Positions 15,705-23,913 of a DNA stretch of 39,352 nucleotides are shown piece after piece. Position numbers and translations under genes: made by a program. Each line of letters opens with the position of its first letter. Positions within the stretch are counted from its first letter, which is position 1. The notes beneath the pieces were generated by a model. That model searched no databases. It was not told the DNA's origin and saw only the letters and a program-made list of their open reading frames with translations. Source of the DNA: an uncultured Luminiphilus sp. (GTDB lineage: Bacteria; Pseudomonadota; Gammaproteobacteria; Pseudomonadales; Halieaceae); NCBI GenBank assembly GCA_905479205.1, contig CAJQLP010000159.1, forward strand, positions 1 to 39,352, read 5' to 3'.

Positions 15705-17053
15705 GTTGGCGCACCCATCAACGGGGTCCCCACCGGGTTGGAATCTTGTTCCAGAGTCTTAGCCGGCTTTACAGCCATGATGCGCAATGCCTTCATGTAG
15801 GCAATCATTAGCGCGACGTAAAGGCCAACATAGCCAAACAGGGTTCCCGAAAGGGTAGCGGTGGGATGCTGTGCCACTACGTCAGCAGTTGACACCAAGC
15901 CTTGTACGATCCAAGGCTGACGACCAATTTCGGTGACATACCATCCAGCGACACTGGCAACCCAGCCTGAGAAGGTCATTAGGGACACGGCTTGTAAGGC
16001 GTACTTACTCAACGTGCCTTGTCGGAACAACTGCCATGCGGCCCACCACGAGACCAGCAGCATCAGTGTCCCCACACCGGTCATCACGCGGAAAGACCAG
16101 AATACCGGTGCCACTGGAGGATGGGCATCGAAATCGTTGAGTCCTTTTACCTCGCCATCCAGCTCGTGCGTAAGAATGAGACTTGCGGCGTAGGGAATTT
16201 TGACCGCAAAGCGAGTCTCTCGAGCTTCCTCGTCAGGTAGGCCGAATAGCGTAAAGCCTGCACCCTTTTCGGTATCCCAAACCGCCTCCATCGCAGCAAC
16301 CTTGGCGGGCTGATGCTTGAGCGTGTTAAGCCCGTGTAGGTCACCCGCGAGTATCTGCAGCGGTATGATAATGGCCGCAGTGAATATACTTGTCTTCAGC
16401 ACCATCTTGGTCGCAGGGCCATCCACTCCCTGAATAATCCGCCATGCGCTGATACCTGCCAGTAGAAACGCTGAGGTTAGCAAGCTCGCCAGCATCATGT
16501 GGGTGAACCGGTACGGGAACGACGGATTGAAAATAATCGCCGACCAGCTCTCTGCAAAGAACTGTCCCTCACGGATCACGTAGCCTGCTGGTGTGTGCAT
16601 CCAGGAGTTGAGCGCTAGAATCCAAAATGCTGACAATGAGGTTCCGAAGGCCACTAAAAAAGTCGCAAGTAAATGCACGCGATTAGAAACGCGCTGCTTG
16701 CCAAACAGCATAATGCCTAGGAAGGATGCTTCTAGGAAAAACGCCGTAAGCACCTCATAGCCGAGTAAGGGCCCTGCAATATTTCCGGCGCGCTCCATAA
16801 AGCCAGGCCAATTGGTCCCAAACTGAAAGCTCATGGTTATGCCGGAGACCACCCCAAGCGCGAAGGTCAGTGCGTATACCTTTACCCAAAAGTTGTAGGC
16901 GTTTTCCCAGTAGCCATTGCCTGATTGGGTGTAGCGCACGCGAAAGAAGAGCAGAAACCAACCTAGCCCTACCGTGATGGTCGGAAACAGAATATGAAAT
17001 GTGATGTTCGCCGCAAACTGAATGCGGGAAAGTACGAATGGGTCAAGTTCCAT
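15701..17053 (-). CDS. cydA: Cytochrome bd-type quinol oxidase subunit I (short, CIO type)
   Basis: This is the haem-bearing catalytic subunit. Conserved elements include His near residue 18 in ANITFHILFPTITVGLGW (haem ligand), the glutamates in GYEVLTAFFLEASFLGIMLFG, His in PYRFTHMMLASLL (second haem ligand) and GRQPWIVQG in the quinol-site loop. At 450 residues it is much shorter than E. coli CydA (522), matching the short Q-loop cyanide-insensitive (CIO) subgroup. A GGAGGTG ribosome site lies 5 nt upstream of the ATG. A -10-like TATACT is at 17079-17084 on the minus strand. Confidence 0.95.
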   Translation of the reverse strand: MELDPFVLSRIQFAANITFHILFPTITVGLGWFLLFFRVRYTQSGNGYWENAYNFWVKVYALTFALGVVSGITMSFQFGTNWPGFMERAGNIAGPLLGYEVLTAFFLEASFLGIMLFGKQRVSNRVHLLATFLVAFGTSLSAFWILALNSWMHTPAGYVIREGQFFAESWSAIIFNPSFPYRFTHMMLASLLTSAFLLAGISAWRIIQGVDGPATKMVLKTSIFTAAIIIPLQILAGDLHGLNTLKHQPAKVAAMEAVWDTEKGAGFTLFGLPDEEARETRFAVKIPYAASLILTHELDGEVKGLNDFDAHPPVAPVFWSFRVMTGVGTLMLLVSWWAAWQLFRQGTLSKYALQAVSLMTFSGWVASVAGWYVTEIGRQPWIVQGLVSTADVVAQHPTATLSGTLFGYVGLYVALMIAYMKALRIMAVKPAKTLEQDSNPVGTPLMGAPT

Positions 17054-17281
17054 GGAGCACCTCCGTGACGTGGTGCGCAGTATACGAAGCCCATCCCATT
17101 AACGACGACTAATACGCATGGTTTTTATTCATAGAGCGTATTCTTTGTATTTATGGAGCTCCACACAAGTTTCATGGCCGGGGCGTCGGGCAATACTTTA
17201 CCGAAAGTATTGTGCTCAGAGTGCTGGCTACATTTTGAGGCTCTACTTTGTTCGCTTACGAACCTGTTTGACACAGTAACC

Positions 17282-17692
17282 TTATGCGCAAACGACGCCT
17301 TCACCACCGAGTGCTATCGCCTCTATTTCAATTTCCAATTCAGGTAATGCCAAAGATGTTACTTCGACAATAGTGTCTGCAGGGTAGGGCGCTGTGAAAT
17401 ACTTTTCACGTAATGCCATGATCTTGCCGAAGTTAGCCATATCTCGGAGATAAATAGTAACTTTAACAATTTGTTCAAGGCTCGAGTTCGCGGCCGTTAA
17501 AACCGCTGACAGATTTTCCATTGTTTGCTCTACTTGCCTATCAAAGTCACCAATACCAACCAGCTCGCCCGTTGGGGAGATAGCAGCCTGCCCCGAGGTG
17601 ATGACTAAATCGCCCACGCGGAACGCTTGTGAGATTAAGAAAGCTTCAAACGGATCGGGGTTGGTACTTACTTTCTGCGCGTTAGTAGTCAT
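17282..17692 (-). CDS. RidA/YjgF/UK114-family protein lacking the catalytic Arg
   Basis: This 136-residue Rid-superfamily protein shows LVITSGQAAISPTGELVG, the helix 'QVEQTMENLSAVLTAANSSLEQIVKVTIYL', and the C-terminal strand IEIEAIAL with the conserved Glu (E. coli RidA Glu120). The arginine essential for imine/enamine deaminase activity in RidA (Arg105 in the PAR-S-C-V-E-V segment) is replaced by Asp here (PAD-T-I-V-E-V). Canonical RidA activity is therefore unlikely. It may belong to one of the Rid1-7 subgroups with other or unknown function. It lies downstream of a 2OG-Fe(II) oxygenase gene on the same strand with 109 bp between. Confidence 0.88.
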   Translation of the reverse strand: MTTNAQKVSTNPDPFEAFLISQAFRVGDLVITSGQAAISPTGELVGIGDFDRQVEQTMENLSAVLTAANSSLEQIVKVTIYLRDMANFGKIMALREKYFTAPYPADTIVEVTSLALPELEIEIEAIALGGEGVVCA

Positions 17693-17801
17693 CCGTAAAC
17701 ATCCTCAAAATAGGTAAAGCGTTAAAATTAGTTGCTTGAAGAGTTATGCCCGGTCTAAAAAAACGGCTGGCAGGATGGCTGCTGATTATCGGCGGTCCTG
17801 A

Positions 17802-18410
17802 CTAGCTCTGCCCCTTTTGGCTTCGCTCCTTTGTTATAAAATCTATCCAGCCTGTAAAAATCATTTTTTCATGGGTCTGAGAAACAACGCCACGGTGCAT
17901 ATGTGTCATGTCACTGGGCCAAAGAATGACGTGGCCCTTAATGCACTCAGTGGTTATGCCCTGATGGGGAAATTCAGTGCCACCACCGGGCGTATCAGTA
18001 AGGTACAGCATCCACACTAACGCTCTGTGACAATACTCGATGCGATCACGCTCACAGTGAATGGCGGGGTAGCCACCGCCAACAGGGTAGTACTGAATGT
18101 TCGACCACTCTGAAAAGCCGAGAGGCCCTAAGCCATCTGCCCCAGATTCGTAATAATACTTATCGATGTATTGCTTAACGAAGCCTGTTAATAACTCGAA
18201 GAAAGGATCGACTTGGCCATACATGCGAATAGGAAGACTCAAATCAGTAGAGTCCTTCATCGCTTTGTTAACCCGCGGCACTTCACCGAGTCGACCCGGT
18301 TGTGCGAGATGCTCATGCTCTTTAAAAAAAGCACAAATGTGATCACAGACATCGTGTTCAACGGTGTAAGTTTCAATGAAGTTGTAGGGGATATGACTTG
18401 CTGACGACAT
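17802..18410 (-). CDS. 2-oxoglutarate/Fe(II)-dependent oxygenase (prolyl 4-hydroxylase-like)
   Basis: This 202-residue protein has the double-stranded beta-helix signature of the P4Hc group. The iron ligands are H-C-E in YPAIHCERDR (an HxE variant of HxD) and the distal His in DMTHMHRGVVSQTHEK, with a following Lys in the 2OG-binding position. The segment LVWMLYLTDTPGGGTEFPHQG is typical of the family. Such enzymes hydroxylate protein residues or small molecules using O2 and 2-oxoglutarate. The substrate is unknown. Confidence 0.85.
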   Translation of the reverse strand: MSSASHIPYNFIETYTVEHDVCDHICAFFKEHEHLAQPGRLGEVPRVNKAMKDSTDLSLPIRMYGQVDPFFELLTGFVKQYIDKYYYESGADGLGPLGFSEWSNIQYYPVGGGYPAIHCERDRIEYCHRALVWMLYLTDTPGGGTEFPHQGITTECIKGHVILWPSDMTHMHRGVVSQTHEKMIFTGWIDFITKERSQKGQS

Positions 18411-18499
18411 AATTTCAGTGCCCGAATCACTGTTTAAATATTGTGTGAACCGCTAACAGCGCTAATCTAACATTGCGCGGGCGTTAGGAGCTCAGAACC

Positions 18500-19117
18500 T
18501 TACAAATCATTTTTAGTGGCGGCGCGACTCGTGCGGTCTGATCGCTGTTTTGCTACGGGCACGATAATCTCATTGCGCCTCATAAAGGGTAGTGTCCAAG
18601 GCGGATTGTATTGGTTGAGTGTGGGTTGCCCCGTGGTCTCAATGGATTCGCTTTCAAGAAAGGCGGACAGCGTAAGCCAATGTTCTTCAACACGCTCTTC
18701 GGTTGCGCGCCCGGTAAATCGTATAACTGCAGCGTGGTAGGCAGGCTCTTCGCTAAATTGTACACGCTCATCATTGGGCGCAGGGAGGCTTTCGATTGTG
18801 AATTCGGAGGGCATGACGAATGCCATATTTGGGTTCGGGCTCTCGGCCATACTCCGTTGGACGGGCGCTGTCATCGCTATTTCTTGTTCGGTCTCATTGC
18901 CGCCAAAAATGTAAGCTGCCAGCACGCGAAACCCAGAGTTTTCTCCCTCGGTCATCGCTGTTCGCGCTAACACGCGTGGTGCGTACAGCCGAACTTGAAT
19001 GTTTTTCCCATCCCATGATTGCAGTACTTCATAGGCGGGTTCTTCGATGGCATTCACGGTAGACGTCAAAAGCCCCATTAAAATTGCTAGCGATGCGAGG
19101 AAAGGCACTTTCTTCAT
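18500..19117 (-). CDS. Exported SOUL haem-binding family protein
   Basis: This 205-residue protein has a Sec signal peptide (MKKVPFLASLAILMGLLTST, cleavage near VNA-IE) and a SOUL/HBP domain: EEPAYEVLQSWDGKNIQVRLY, then FRVLAAYIFGGN, IAMTAPV, and FMRRNEIIVPV near the end. SOUL proteins bind haem or tetrapyrroles; in bacteria the role is unclear. The location should be periplasmic. It is divergent from ppnP over 138 bp. Confidence 0.88.
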   Translation of the reverse strand: MKKVPFLASLAILMGLLTSTVNAIEEPAYEVLQSWDGKNIQVRLYAPRVLARTAMTEGENSGFRVLAAYIFGGNETEQEIAMTAPVQRSMAESPNPNMAFVMPSEFTIESLPAPNDERVQFSEEPAYHAAVIRFTGRATEERVEEHWLTLSAFLESESIETTGQPTLNQYNPPWTLPFMRRNEIIVPVAKQRSDRTSRAATKNDL

Positions 19118-19255
19118 GATCTCGGTGTTCTGTTTTGGAGTATATAGATCTTACGTCAGAAGGCGCGAGTGGATCATTGTGCTCAAACTCGCCGTCAAAT
19201 CCATAGGGTCGCTTCGGGCGGCTCAACATATGTAAATTAGTTAAGGGTGTTACCA

Positions 19256-19537
19256 ATGCTAGATGTCAATGAATATTTCAATGGCCACGTTAAATCAATT
19301 GCATTTCAGACCCCAGCCGGGCCGGCCACGATGGGTGTGATGACGCCCGGCGAATATGAGTTTGCAACCAGTCAGGATGAAGAAATGACCGTGGTCAGCG
19401 GTGTAATGAAGGTCTTACTTCCGGCGCAGTCAGACTGGAAACTATTTCATGCCGGGGAGTCGTTTAACGTCTCTGCGAATAATAGCTTCGAGGTTAAAGT
19501 GGCGGGGGATACGGCTTACCTGTGTACCTACGGGTAA
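19256..19537 (+). CDS. ppnP: Pyrimidine/purine nucleoside phosphorylase PpnP
   Basis: This 93-residue single-cupin protein matches E. coli PpnP (YaiE, DUF1255) throughout: [44 protein letters not shown](K)[10 protein letters not shown], and a C-terminal AYLCTYG. PpnP phosphorolyses a broad set of nucleosides to bases and ribose-1-phosphate. The ATG at 19256, with AAGGG 8 nt upstream, matches the E. coli start (MLQSNEYF); a GTG at 19247 would add three residues. Confidence 0.93.
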   Translation: MLDVNEYFNGHVKSIAFQTPAGPATMGVMTPGEYEFATSQDEEMTVVSGVMKVLLPAQSDWKLFHAGESFNVSANNSFEVKVAGDTAYLCTYG

Positions 19538-19717
19538 TTTGAGGGCGCACAGCCCCAAACCTTACCAACATATAGAACTGACTTCATAGGGCAAGCGTTG
19601 CCTACAGGTTTGATTTGTGGACGGTTCCGAGGCGAGTGCTTAAATGGCAGATGCGTGGAAAGCGCTGACAGCAGATGGGGAGGCGGTGACCAGTCGGTCT
19701 TAGAGACACTAGAATAA

Positions 19718-19805
19718 TGGCGGTGGGCGTAGGATTCGAACCTACGGAGGGTTTCCCCTCAACGGTTTTCAAGACCGCCGCTTTCGACCACTCAGCCAGC
19801 CCACC
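19718..19805 (-). tRNA. tRNA-Ser (anticodon UGA)
   Basis: On the minus strand an 88-nt type II tRNA is visible: acceptor GGTGGGC / GCCCACC with discriminator G and an encoded CCA, anticodon loop with TGA flanked by a GCGGT/ACCGT stem, a long variable arm (GAGGG / CCCTC) and TTCGAAT in the T-loop. These features identify serine tRNA reading UCA and UCG. It stands as a single-gene unit with its own promoter. Confidence 0.96.
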
Positions 19806-19845
19806 AACATCCCAACAGCTTCGACTTCTTGTGCGGGAAGCGCGC

Positions 19846-19873
19846 ATTATAACGATGCCGACGCTGCTCGCAA
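19846..19873 (-). promoter_or_regulatory. Sigma70 promoter of tRNA-Ser
   Basis: On the minus strand, TTGCGA (19873-19868) is followed after 16 nt by a perfect TATAAT (19851-19846). A GC-rich discriminator (GCGCGC) follows, as usual for stringently controlled stable-RNA promoters. The tRNA 5' end is 40 bp downstream. Confidence 0.8.
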
Positions 19874-19942
19874 GGGGCTAAGTGCGATGAATTGCTTTTT
19901 CATTGCGATGAGTCGTATTTAAGTGCCTAGTACTTGATCTAT

Positions 19943-19962
19943 TGGCCTCTATAATGAGGCCA
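19943..19962 (+). promoter_or_regulatory. Inverted repeat centred on a TATAAT -10 box
   Basis: TGGCCTC (19943-19949) and GAGGCCA (19956-19962) form a perfect 7-bp inverted repeat whose 6-bp centre is exactly TATAAT. It precedes the decayed histidine kinase gene. It may be an operator over the -10 element or a cruciform/hairpin site. No good -35 is seen 16-18 bp upstream. Confidence 0.5.
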
Positions 19963-19974
19963 TGGTATGGATAA

Positions 19975-20640
19975 CATACTGAAAATAAGTGCCAGCTGTT
20001 TTGGTTACTGCAGCTGGGTGGGTGGTCTGCATGGGTCTTTACCTATTACTTAGCCGTTATTTTCTGGGGTGAGCCGCCCAAGCTTTACCCGCTCTATTTA
20101 TTGGCAGTGGCGATTTTTGGCTGTTTACTGACCTTTGTTCTGCGCGCTATTTGCTTTGGTATTGAGTATTACCTACTCAACCAAGAAGAAAAACAACGCT
20201 ACCTAACGGTTTTAAATCAAGCGCATCTGGCGCGGCATAAAATGCTGCGGTATCAGTTAAATCCACATTTTCTGTTCAACACGCTTAATGCCGTTTCGGC
20301 GTTGATTCTCGACATTGAGAAAGCACGCTTTGGTGATCGCCTGTCATTGCGCTACGAGCTCGGCCCCGATGTTCAAAACGCGCTGCTCCCGTCGCTACTG
20401 GTGAAGCCTTTAGTTGAAAACTCGATTAAATATGCAGTTTCTCAGTCAATTGATGGCTGGCAGATAAAGATTTCCGCATTAAATTGCGCGGGCAAGCTAG
20501 AGCTAATCGTATCTGATAATGGTCCTGGGATGCAGGCTGAGACGCTCGGCGCCACTAAGAAAAGTGGGGGAGTTGGGCTCGTCAATGTGCGTGAGGGAGT
20601 TGGTCGCTGCAATATAGCCATTCGGCACAAATTAATTGCA
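19975..20640 (+). pseudogene. Decayed LytS/AlgZ-type sensor histidine kinase
   Basis: The frame reads FWLLQLGGWSAWVF... with two or more membrane helices, then the His-box LNPHFLFNTLNAVSALIL with its phospho-acceptor His and the N-box LVKPLVENSIKYAV, then VSDNGPGM and GVGLVNVRE. This is the His_kinase plus HATPase architecture of LytTR-partner kinases. Three defects are seen. No in-frame ATG precedes the first helix (an in-frame TAA lies at 19972). About 40 residues normally found between 'SALIL' and 'DIEKARFGDRL' are missing, joined in frame. After NVRE the frame is lost, with the conserved continuation apparently in another frame and soon stopped. No response-regulator gene follows. It is not likely to be functional. 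Confidence 0.75.
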
Positions 20641-20664
20641 TATTGCGTCCCATATTGCTACAGT
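20636..20664 (+). promoter_or_regulatory. Candidate sigma70 promoter of the Csr/Rsm-like RNA
   Basis: TTGCAT (20636-20641), a 17-nt spacer and TACAGT (20659-20664) give a moderate sigma70 match, with the start expected near 20671. No clear GacA/UvrY palindrome (TGTAAG-N6-CTTACA type) was seen in the 100 bp upstream. Confidence 0.45.
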
Positions 20665-20670
20665 TGAATA

Positions 20671-20896
20671 TCTGGACGGAGAGCATGCCGGGTAGGGCAG
20701 CAGACGAGGGAAGAGCGTCAGCGGCGAAACCCGAAAACGTGCCTGAAAATGCGATAGCACCTCCACATCCAGTAGATGATGGTCAAGGATGAGCGGGGCA
20801 AGGAATGACCCACGAGCCAAGGAAGGCTTAGCGCAAGGCCCTATAGGGGCGAAGGGGTGTGTTGTAGAACAGGGACGTTCTGCCCCCCCTTTTTTT
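20671..20896 (+). ncRNA. Candidate CsrB/RsmZ-like CsrA-sequestering small RNA
   Basis: No coding frame fits this stretch, but six A-N-GGA motifs occur in about 226 nt: 20676, 20707, 20785, 20800, 20819 and 20871. Roughly one is expected by chance. Several are in hairpin loops: GACG/CGTC around AGGGAAGAG (20703-20719), AGCC/GGCT around the hexaloop AAGGAA (20815-20828), and AGAAC/GTTCT around the hexaloop AGGGAC (20866-20881). The last hairpin extends through GGGG...CCCC into a seven-T run, forming an intrinsic terminator. Multiple loop-displayed GGA motifs plus a terminator define the CsrB/CsrC/RsmY/RsmZ RNAs, which titrate the translational regulator CsrA/RsmA. The family assignment is inference and was not run against Rfam. 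Confidence 0.7.
20854..20896 (+). terminator. Intrinsic terminator of the candidate small RNA
   Basis: AGAAC / GTTCT with the loop AGGGAC, an outer GGGG (20854-20857) pairing with the C-run at 20883-20889, then seven T (20890-20896). Confidence 0.75.
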
Positions 20897-20913
20897 GTAG
20901 TTTAGGGCAATGG

Positions 20914-20943
20914 AGGCCACCGCAGCACTCGCTTGGGTGGCCT
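20914..20943. terminator. Hairpin between the small RNA and rne (convergent)
   Basis: AGGCCACC (20914-20921) pairs perfectly with GGTGGCCT (20936-20943) and is followed on the plus strand by TTT. It lies 15 bp past the rne stop on the other strand, so it may protect or terminate the rne mRNA and back up the small-RNA terminator. Confidence 0.6.
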
Positions 20944-20958
20944 TTTGCGTCAGGCGCT

Positions 20959-23913
20959 TCAGCCTTCAGCAGTATCCTCAAAGAGATCATTCGTGCCAGG
21001 CGCTCCTGGGTTTTCAGCGCCTATGGGCTTTGGCCCTCTGGGGTCATTGCTGGCTCGGGGCGCGTTTCGATGAATAACGCTCACGGGTGGAGCCTCTTGG
21101 GTCGTAAACAGCTCGCCACGTTCAGTAACAACCGCGACCTCGGCGACGGGCTTAGGGTCCACTCGAGGATCGTTAACGGCGCGTCCTTCTGTCGTCAAGC
21201 CAGATAGGTCAACCGAAACCTCTGGCGAGGATGCGGCTGGGGCAGTACTACTTACAGGCATCTCAGGCGCGGCCTGTGGTGGCGTGGCTGGCGCTTCTAA
21301 TGCCACCTCTAATGCCGCTTCTAATGCCGTTTCAGGCTCTTCTAATGCCGTTTCAGGCTCATCCGTAGTTTCTGCATGAGCGCCAATCGATAGGTCAACT
21401 GACGAGCCGGCGTGCTCCGTGCTCGCAGTGTCCGGCGATGTTTCAGCCACGGGTGTCTCGCAAGCTTCGGCAGGCGCTTCATCGACAACAGCCGCCTGGC
21501 TATTTTCGGAAGTCGAGGCCTGAGTTTCGCCTATGGTGTTGGCGGTCTCACTGTCACTGGCGTTGCCTATCGGCTGTGCAGTAACGGCTACAGCATCCTC
21601 AGCGAGCGGTGTGGCAAGGTTGGGGTCTTCAGGGCCCTGTGCGGAGTCCTCTGCAGCAAGCTCGGGTGAGGCATCAGTTGCAGCGTCTGGACGTGGGCCT
21701 CTCCGTCGACGGCGACCTTCGCTTTTCTGGCCGCTGGGACGGTGGCGGGCAGCGTTCTGATTGTCGACATCCTGCATAGCAGACTCGTTGACATCATCTT
21801 CTGCATCATTTTCTGCATCGCCGTCGGCAGCATCCATATCCATTGACAACTGCTGACTTGCTGGGTCATCCGTACCGGTGCGTCGCTGACCTCCGCGTCG
21901 ACCACGACGACGACGGCGCTTGGGCTTATCGTCATTCTCATCGTCACTGTAGGCGTCGTTATCCAGCTCGCCTTCTGCAAGTTGCTGCTCAACAGCATCG
22001 CCATTAACGGTTTCGTCGTCGCTCGCTCTGTCGCGCTTGCTTTGTGGTCGCTTGCGATTTCGGGCGCCGCGGGTTCTCGTATTGTCCTCGTCAGACCCAG
22101 TGCTTGCAGGTTCTGCGCTGCCAGCATTAGTGGTCGAGGATTCACTCGTTTCATCCTCGCCAGACGGTACAGGCGCAAACAAAGCGCCCCACACTTTGCT
22201 AAGAAATCCTGACTTTGTTGCTTTCGGTGCTGCCTTACGCTCAGGCGCCTGTGGTGCCATTTCCACAGCCGTTTCCGTCGCAGGCTCTTCTTGGCTAACG
22301 GGGGCGGGCGCTTGACGCTTAATGCCGCGCACCAATGGCTTTGGCACTGCTGGACTCTCGTTGTCTTCGTCGCGAATCAAAACGGGGCTGGGAACGTCTA
22401 GCTCGACTTCGAAGCTGATCACTTCCTCTTCTTCAACTTCATCATCGCGTAAGCGCGTCACCTCAAAGTGTGGCGTTTCCATATGCGGGTTCGGGATGAC
22501 GAGCAAGCGAACGCCATTGCTGCTTTCAATTGTGTTAATCGCAGCGCGTTTTTCATTGAGTAGGAAGGCGGCCACATCTACTGGTACTACAGTGCGTACT
22601 TCACCGGTACGCTCTTTCGCGGCTTCCTCTTGAAGAAGTCGCAAGATTGCCAAACCTAGAGATTTCGTGTCGCGGATTGTGCCCTGGCCGGTACAGCGGG
22701 GGCATACCATGCCACTCGTTTCACCGAGCGATGGGCGTAGCCGCTGCCGAGACATTTCGAGGAGGCCAAAGCGCGAAATGCGCCCGACTTGTACACGAGC
22801 TCTGTCAATTTCTAGAGCATCACGTACGCGATTTTCGACCGCACGCTGATTCTTGCTCGAACTCATATCGATAAAATCGATAACAATTAATCCGCCCATG
22901 TCTCGCAGACGCAGTTGGCGGGCAATTTCCTCCGCCGCCTCAAGATTGGTTTGCAGTGCTGTTTGCTCGATATCGGAACCCTTAGTCGCACGTGCCGAGT
23001 TGATATCAATGGACACAAGCGCCTCTGTAGGGTCGATTACGATCGATCCGCCAGAGGGCAGGCGCACTTCGCGCTGGAAGGCTGTTTCGATCTGGCCTTC
23101 TACTTGAAAACGGTTAAAAAGAGGTACGGTATCTTCATATTTTTTGACGCGCTGGCTAAAGCGTGGCATCACCATCGAGACGAAGTCGTTCGCCTGTTTA
23201 AAGGCGCCATCATCGTCAATGAGCACCTGATCAATATCATCGCGAAGGTAGTCCCGGATGGCACGTATTACAACGTCACTTTCTTGGTATAGAAGGGCTG
23301 GGCCTTTATTTTCGGCGCTGGCAGTCGAGATGGCATCCCATAGCTGTAAAAGATAGTCGAGGTCCCACTGCAGCTCTTCTGCGCTGCGACCGACACCTGC
23401 GGTACGAATAATTACGCCCATGCCATCAGGGATACTCAATTCAGACAGTGCTTCTCGTAATTCACTGCGGTTCTCGCCTTCGATACGACGCGAAATGCCA
23501 CCGGCACGCGGATTGTTGGGCATTAACACCATGTACCGGCCGGCGAGACTTACAAATGTCGTTAAAGCCGCGCCTTTGGTGCCACGCTCTTCTTTATCGA
23601 CCTGAACAATAATCTCAGTACCTTCCTTCAATACATCTTTTATGCGTGTCTTGCCCTCGCCATCGGGAGCAGAGCTACGATAGTACTCAGGGGATATTTC
23701 TTTTAGGGGCAAAAAACCATGACGGTCAGCACCAAAGTCGACAAAGGCGGCCTCGAGGCTGGGCTCTACTCGAGTGACTTTTGCTTTGTAAACGTTAGCT
23801 TTGGTAGAAACGCGAGCGCGGTTTTCAATGTCGAGATCATACAGTCGTTGACCGTCGACAAGAGCAACACGGACCTCTTCGGGTTGTGTTGCATTGATTA
23901 ACATCTTCTTCAT
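20959..23913 (-). CDS. rne: Ribonuclease E
   Basis: This 984-residue endoribonuclease is central to mRNA decay and to rRNA/tRNA processing. The catalytic half starts [22 protein letters not shown] and has the S1 domain (about 35-120), the 5'-sensor/RNase H-like regions, catalytic Asp residues in [13 protein letters not shown] and VIDFIDM, and the Zn-link CPRCTGQG. The C-terminal half (from about 540) is disordered and acidic, with Arg-rich RNA-binding patches ([25 protein letters not shown]) expected to scaffold a degradosome. A small internal repeat ([20 protein letters not shown]) is encoded by 21-bp and 12-bp DNA repeats at about 21293-21361. It is divergent from rluC behind a long structured leader; autoregulation through the leader is known in E. 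coli. Confidence 0.97.
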   Translation of the reverse strand: MKKMLINATQPEEVRVALVDGQRLYDLDIENRARVSTKANVYKAKVTRVEPSLEAAFVDFGADRHGFLPLKEISPEYYRSSAPDGEGKTRIKDVLKEGTEIIVQVDKEERGTKGAALTTFVSLAGRYMVLMPNNPRAGGISRRIEGENRSELREALSELSIPDGMGVIIRTAGVGRSAEELQWDLDYLLQLWDAISTASAENKGPALLYQESDVVIRAIRDYLRDDIDQVLIDDDGAFKQANDFVSMVMPRFSQRVKKYEDTVPLFNRFQVEGQIETAFQREVRLPSGGSIVIDPTEALVSIDINSARATKGSDIEQTALQTNLEAAEEIARQLRLRDMGGLIVIDFIDMSSSKNQRAVENRVRDALEIDRARVQVGRISRFGLLEMSRQRLRPSLGETSGMVCPRCTGQGTIRDTKSLGLAILRLLQEEAAKERTGEVRTVVPVDVAAFLLNEKRAAINTIESSNGVRLLVIPNPHMETPHFEVTRLRDDEVEEEEVISFEVELDVPSPVLIRDEDNESPAVPKPLVRGIKRQAPAPVSQEEPATETAVEMAPQAPERKAAPKATKSGFLSKVWGALFAPVPSGEDETSESSTTNAGSAEPASTGSDEDNTRTRGARNRKRPQSKRDRASDDETVNGDAVEQQLAEGELDNDAYSDDENDDKPKRRRRRGRRGGQRRTGTDDPASQQLSMDMDAADGDAENDAEDDVNESAMQDVDNQNAARHRPSGQKSEGRRRRRGPRPDAATDASPELAAEDSAQGPEDPNLATPLAEDAVAVTAQPIGNASDSETANTIGETQASTSENSQAAVVDEAPAEACETPVAETSPDTASTEHAGSSVDLSIGAHAETTDEPETALEEPETALEAALEVALEAPATPPQAAPEMPVSSTAPAASSPEVSVDLSGLTTEGRAVNDPRVDPKPVAEVAVVTERGELFTTQEAPPVSVIHRNAPRASNDPRGPKPIGAENPGAPGTNDLFEDTAEG
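21293..21361. repeat. In-frame short repeats in the rne C-terminal tail
   Basis: A 21-bp unit (TTCTAATGCCGTTTCAGGCTC) occurs twice in tandem, beside three shorter TCTAATGCC copies. All are in frame and encode Glu/Ala/Leu/Thr-rich repeats in the disordered tail, so copy number can vary without breaking the gene. Confidence 0.8.

Noticed and set aside
19602-19847. 81-codon minus-strand open frame containing GLAEWSKAAVLKT
   Set aside because: It is the well-known spurious translation of tRNA-Ser genes; the tRNA on the same strand explains it.
20671-20896. RNase P RNA, 6S RNA or a group II intron end as an explanation for the structured stretch
   Set aside because: The conserved RNase P core (such as GAGGAAAGTCC), the 6S long hairpin and intron domain V are not present; repeated ANGGA loops fit the Csr/Rsm class better.
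21588-22315. Several Ser/Arg-rich frames over the rne C-terminal region on both strands
   Set aside because: They are shadows of the repetitive, GC-biased coding sequence of the disordered RNase E tail.
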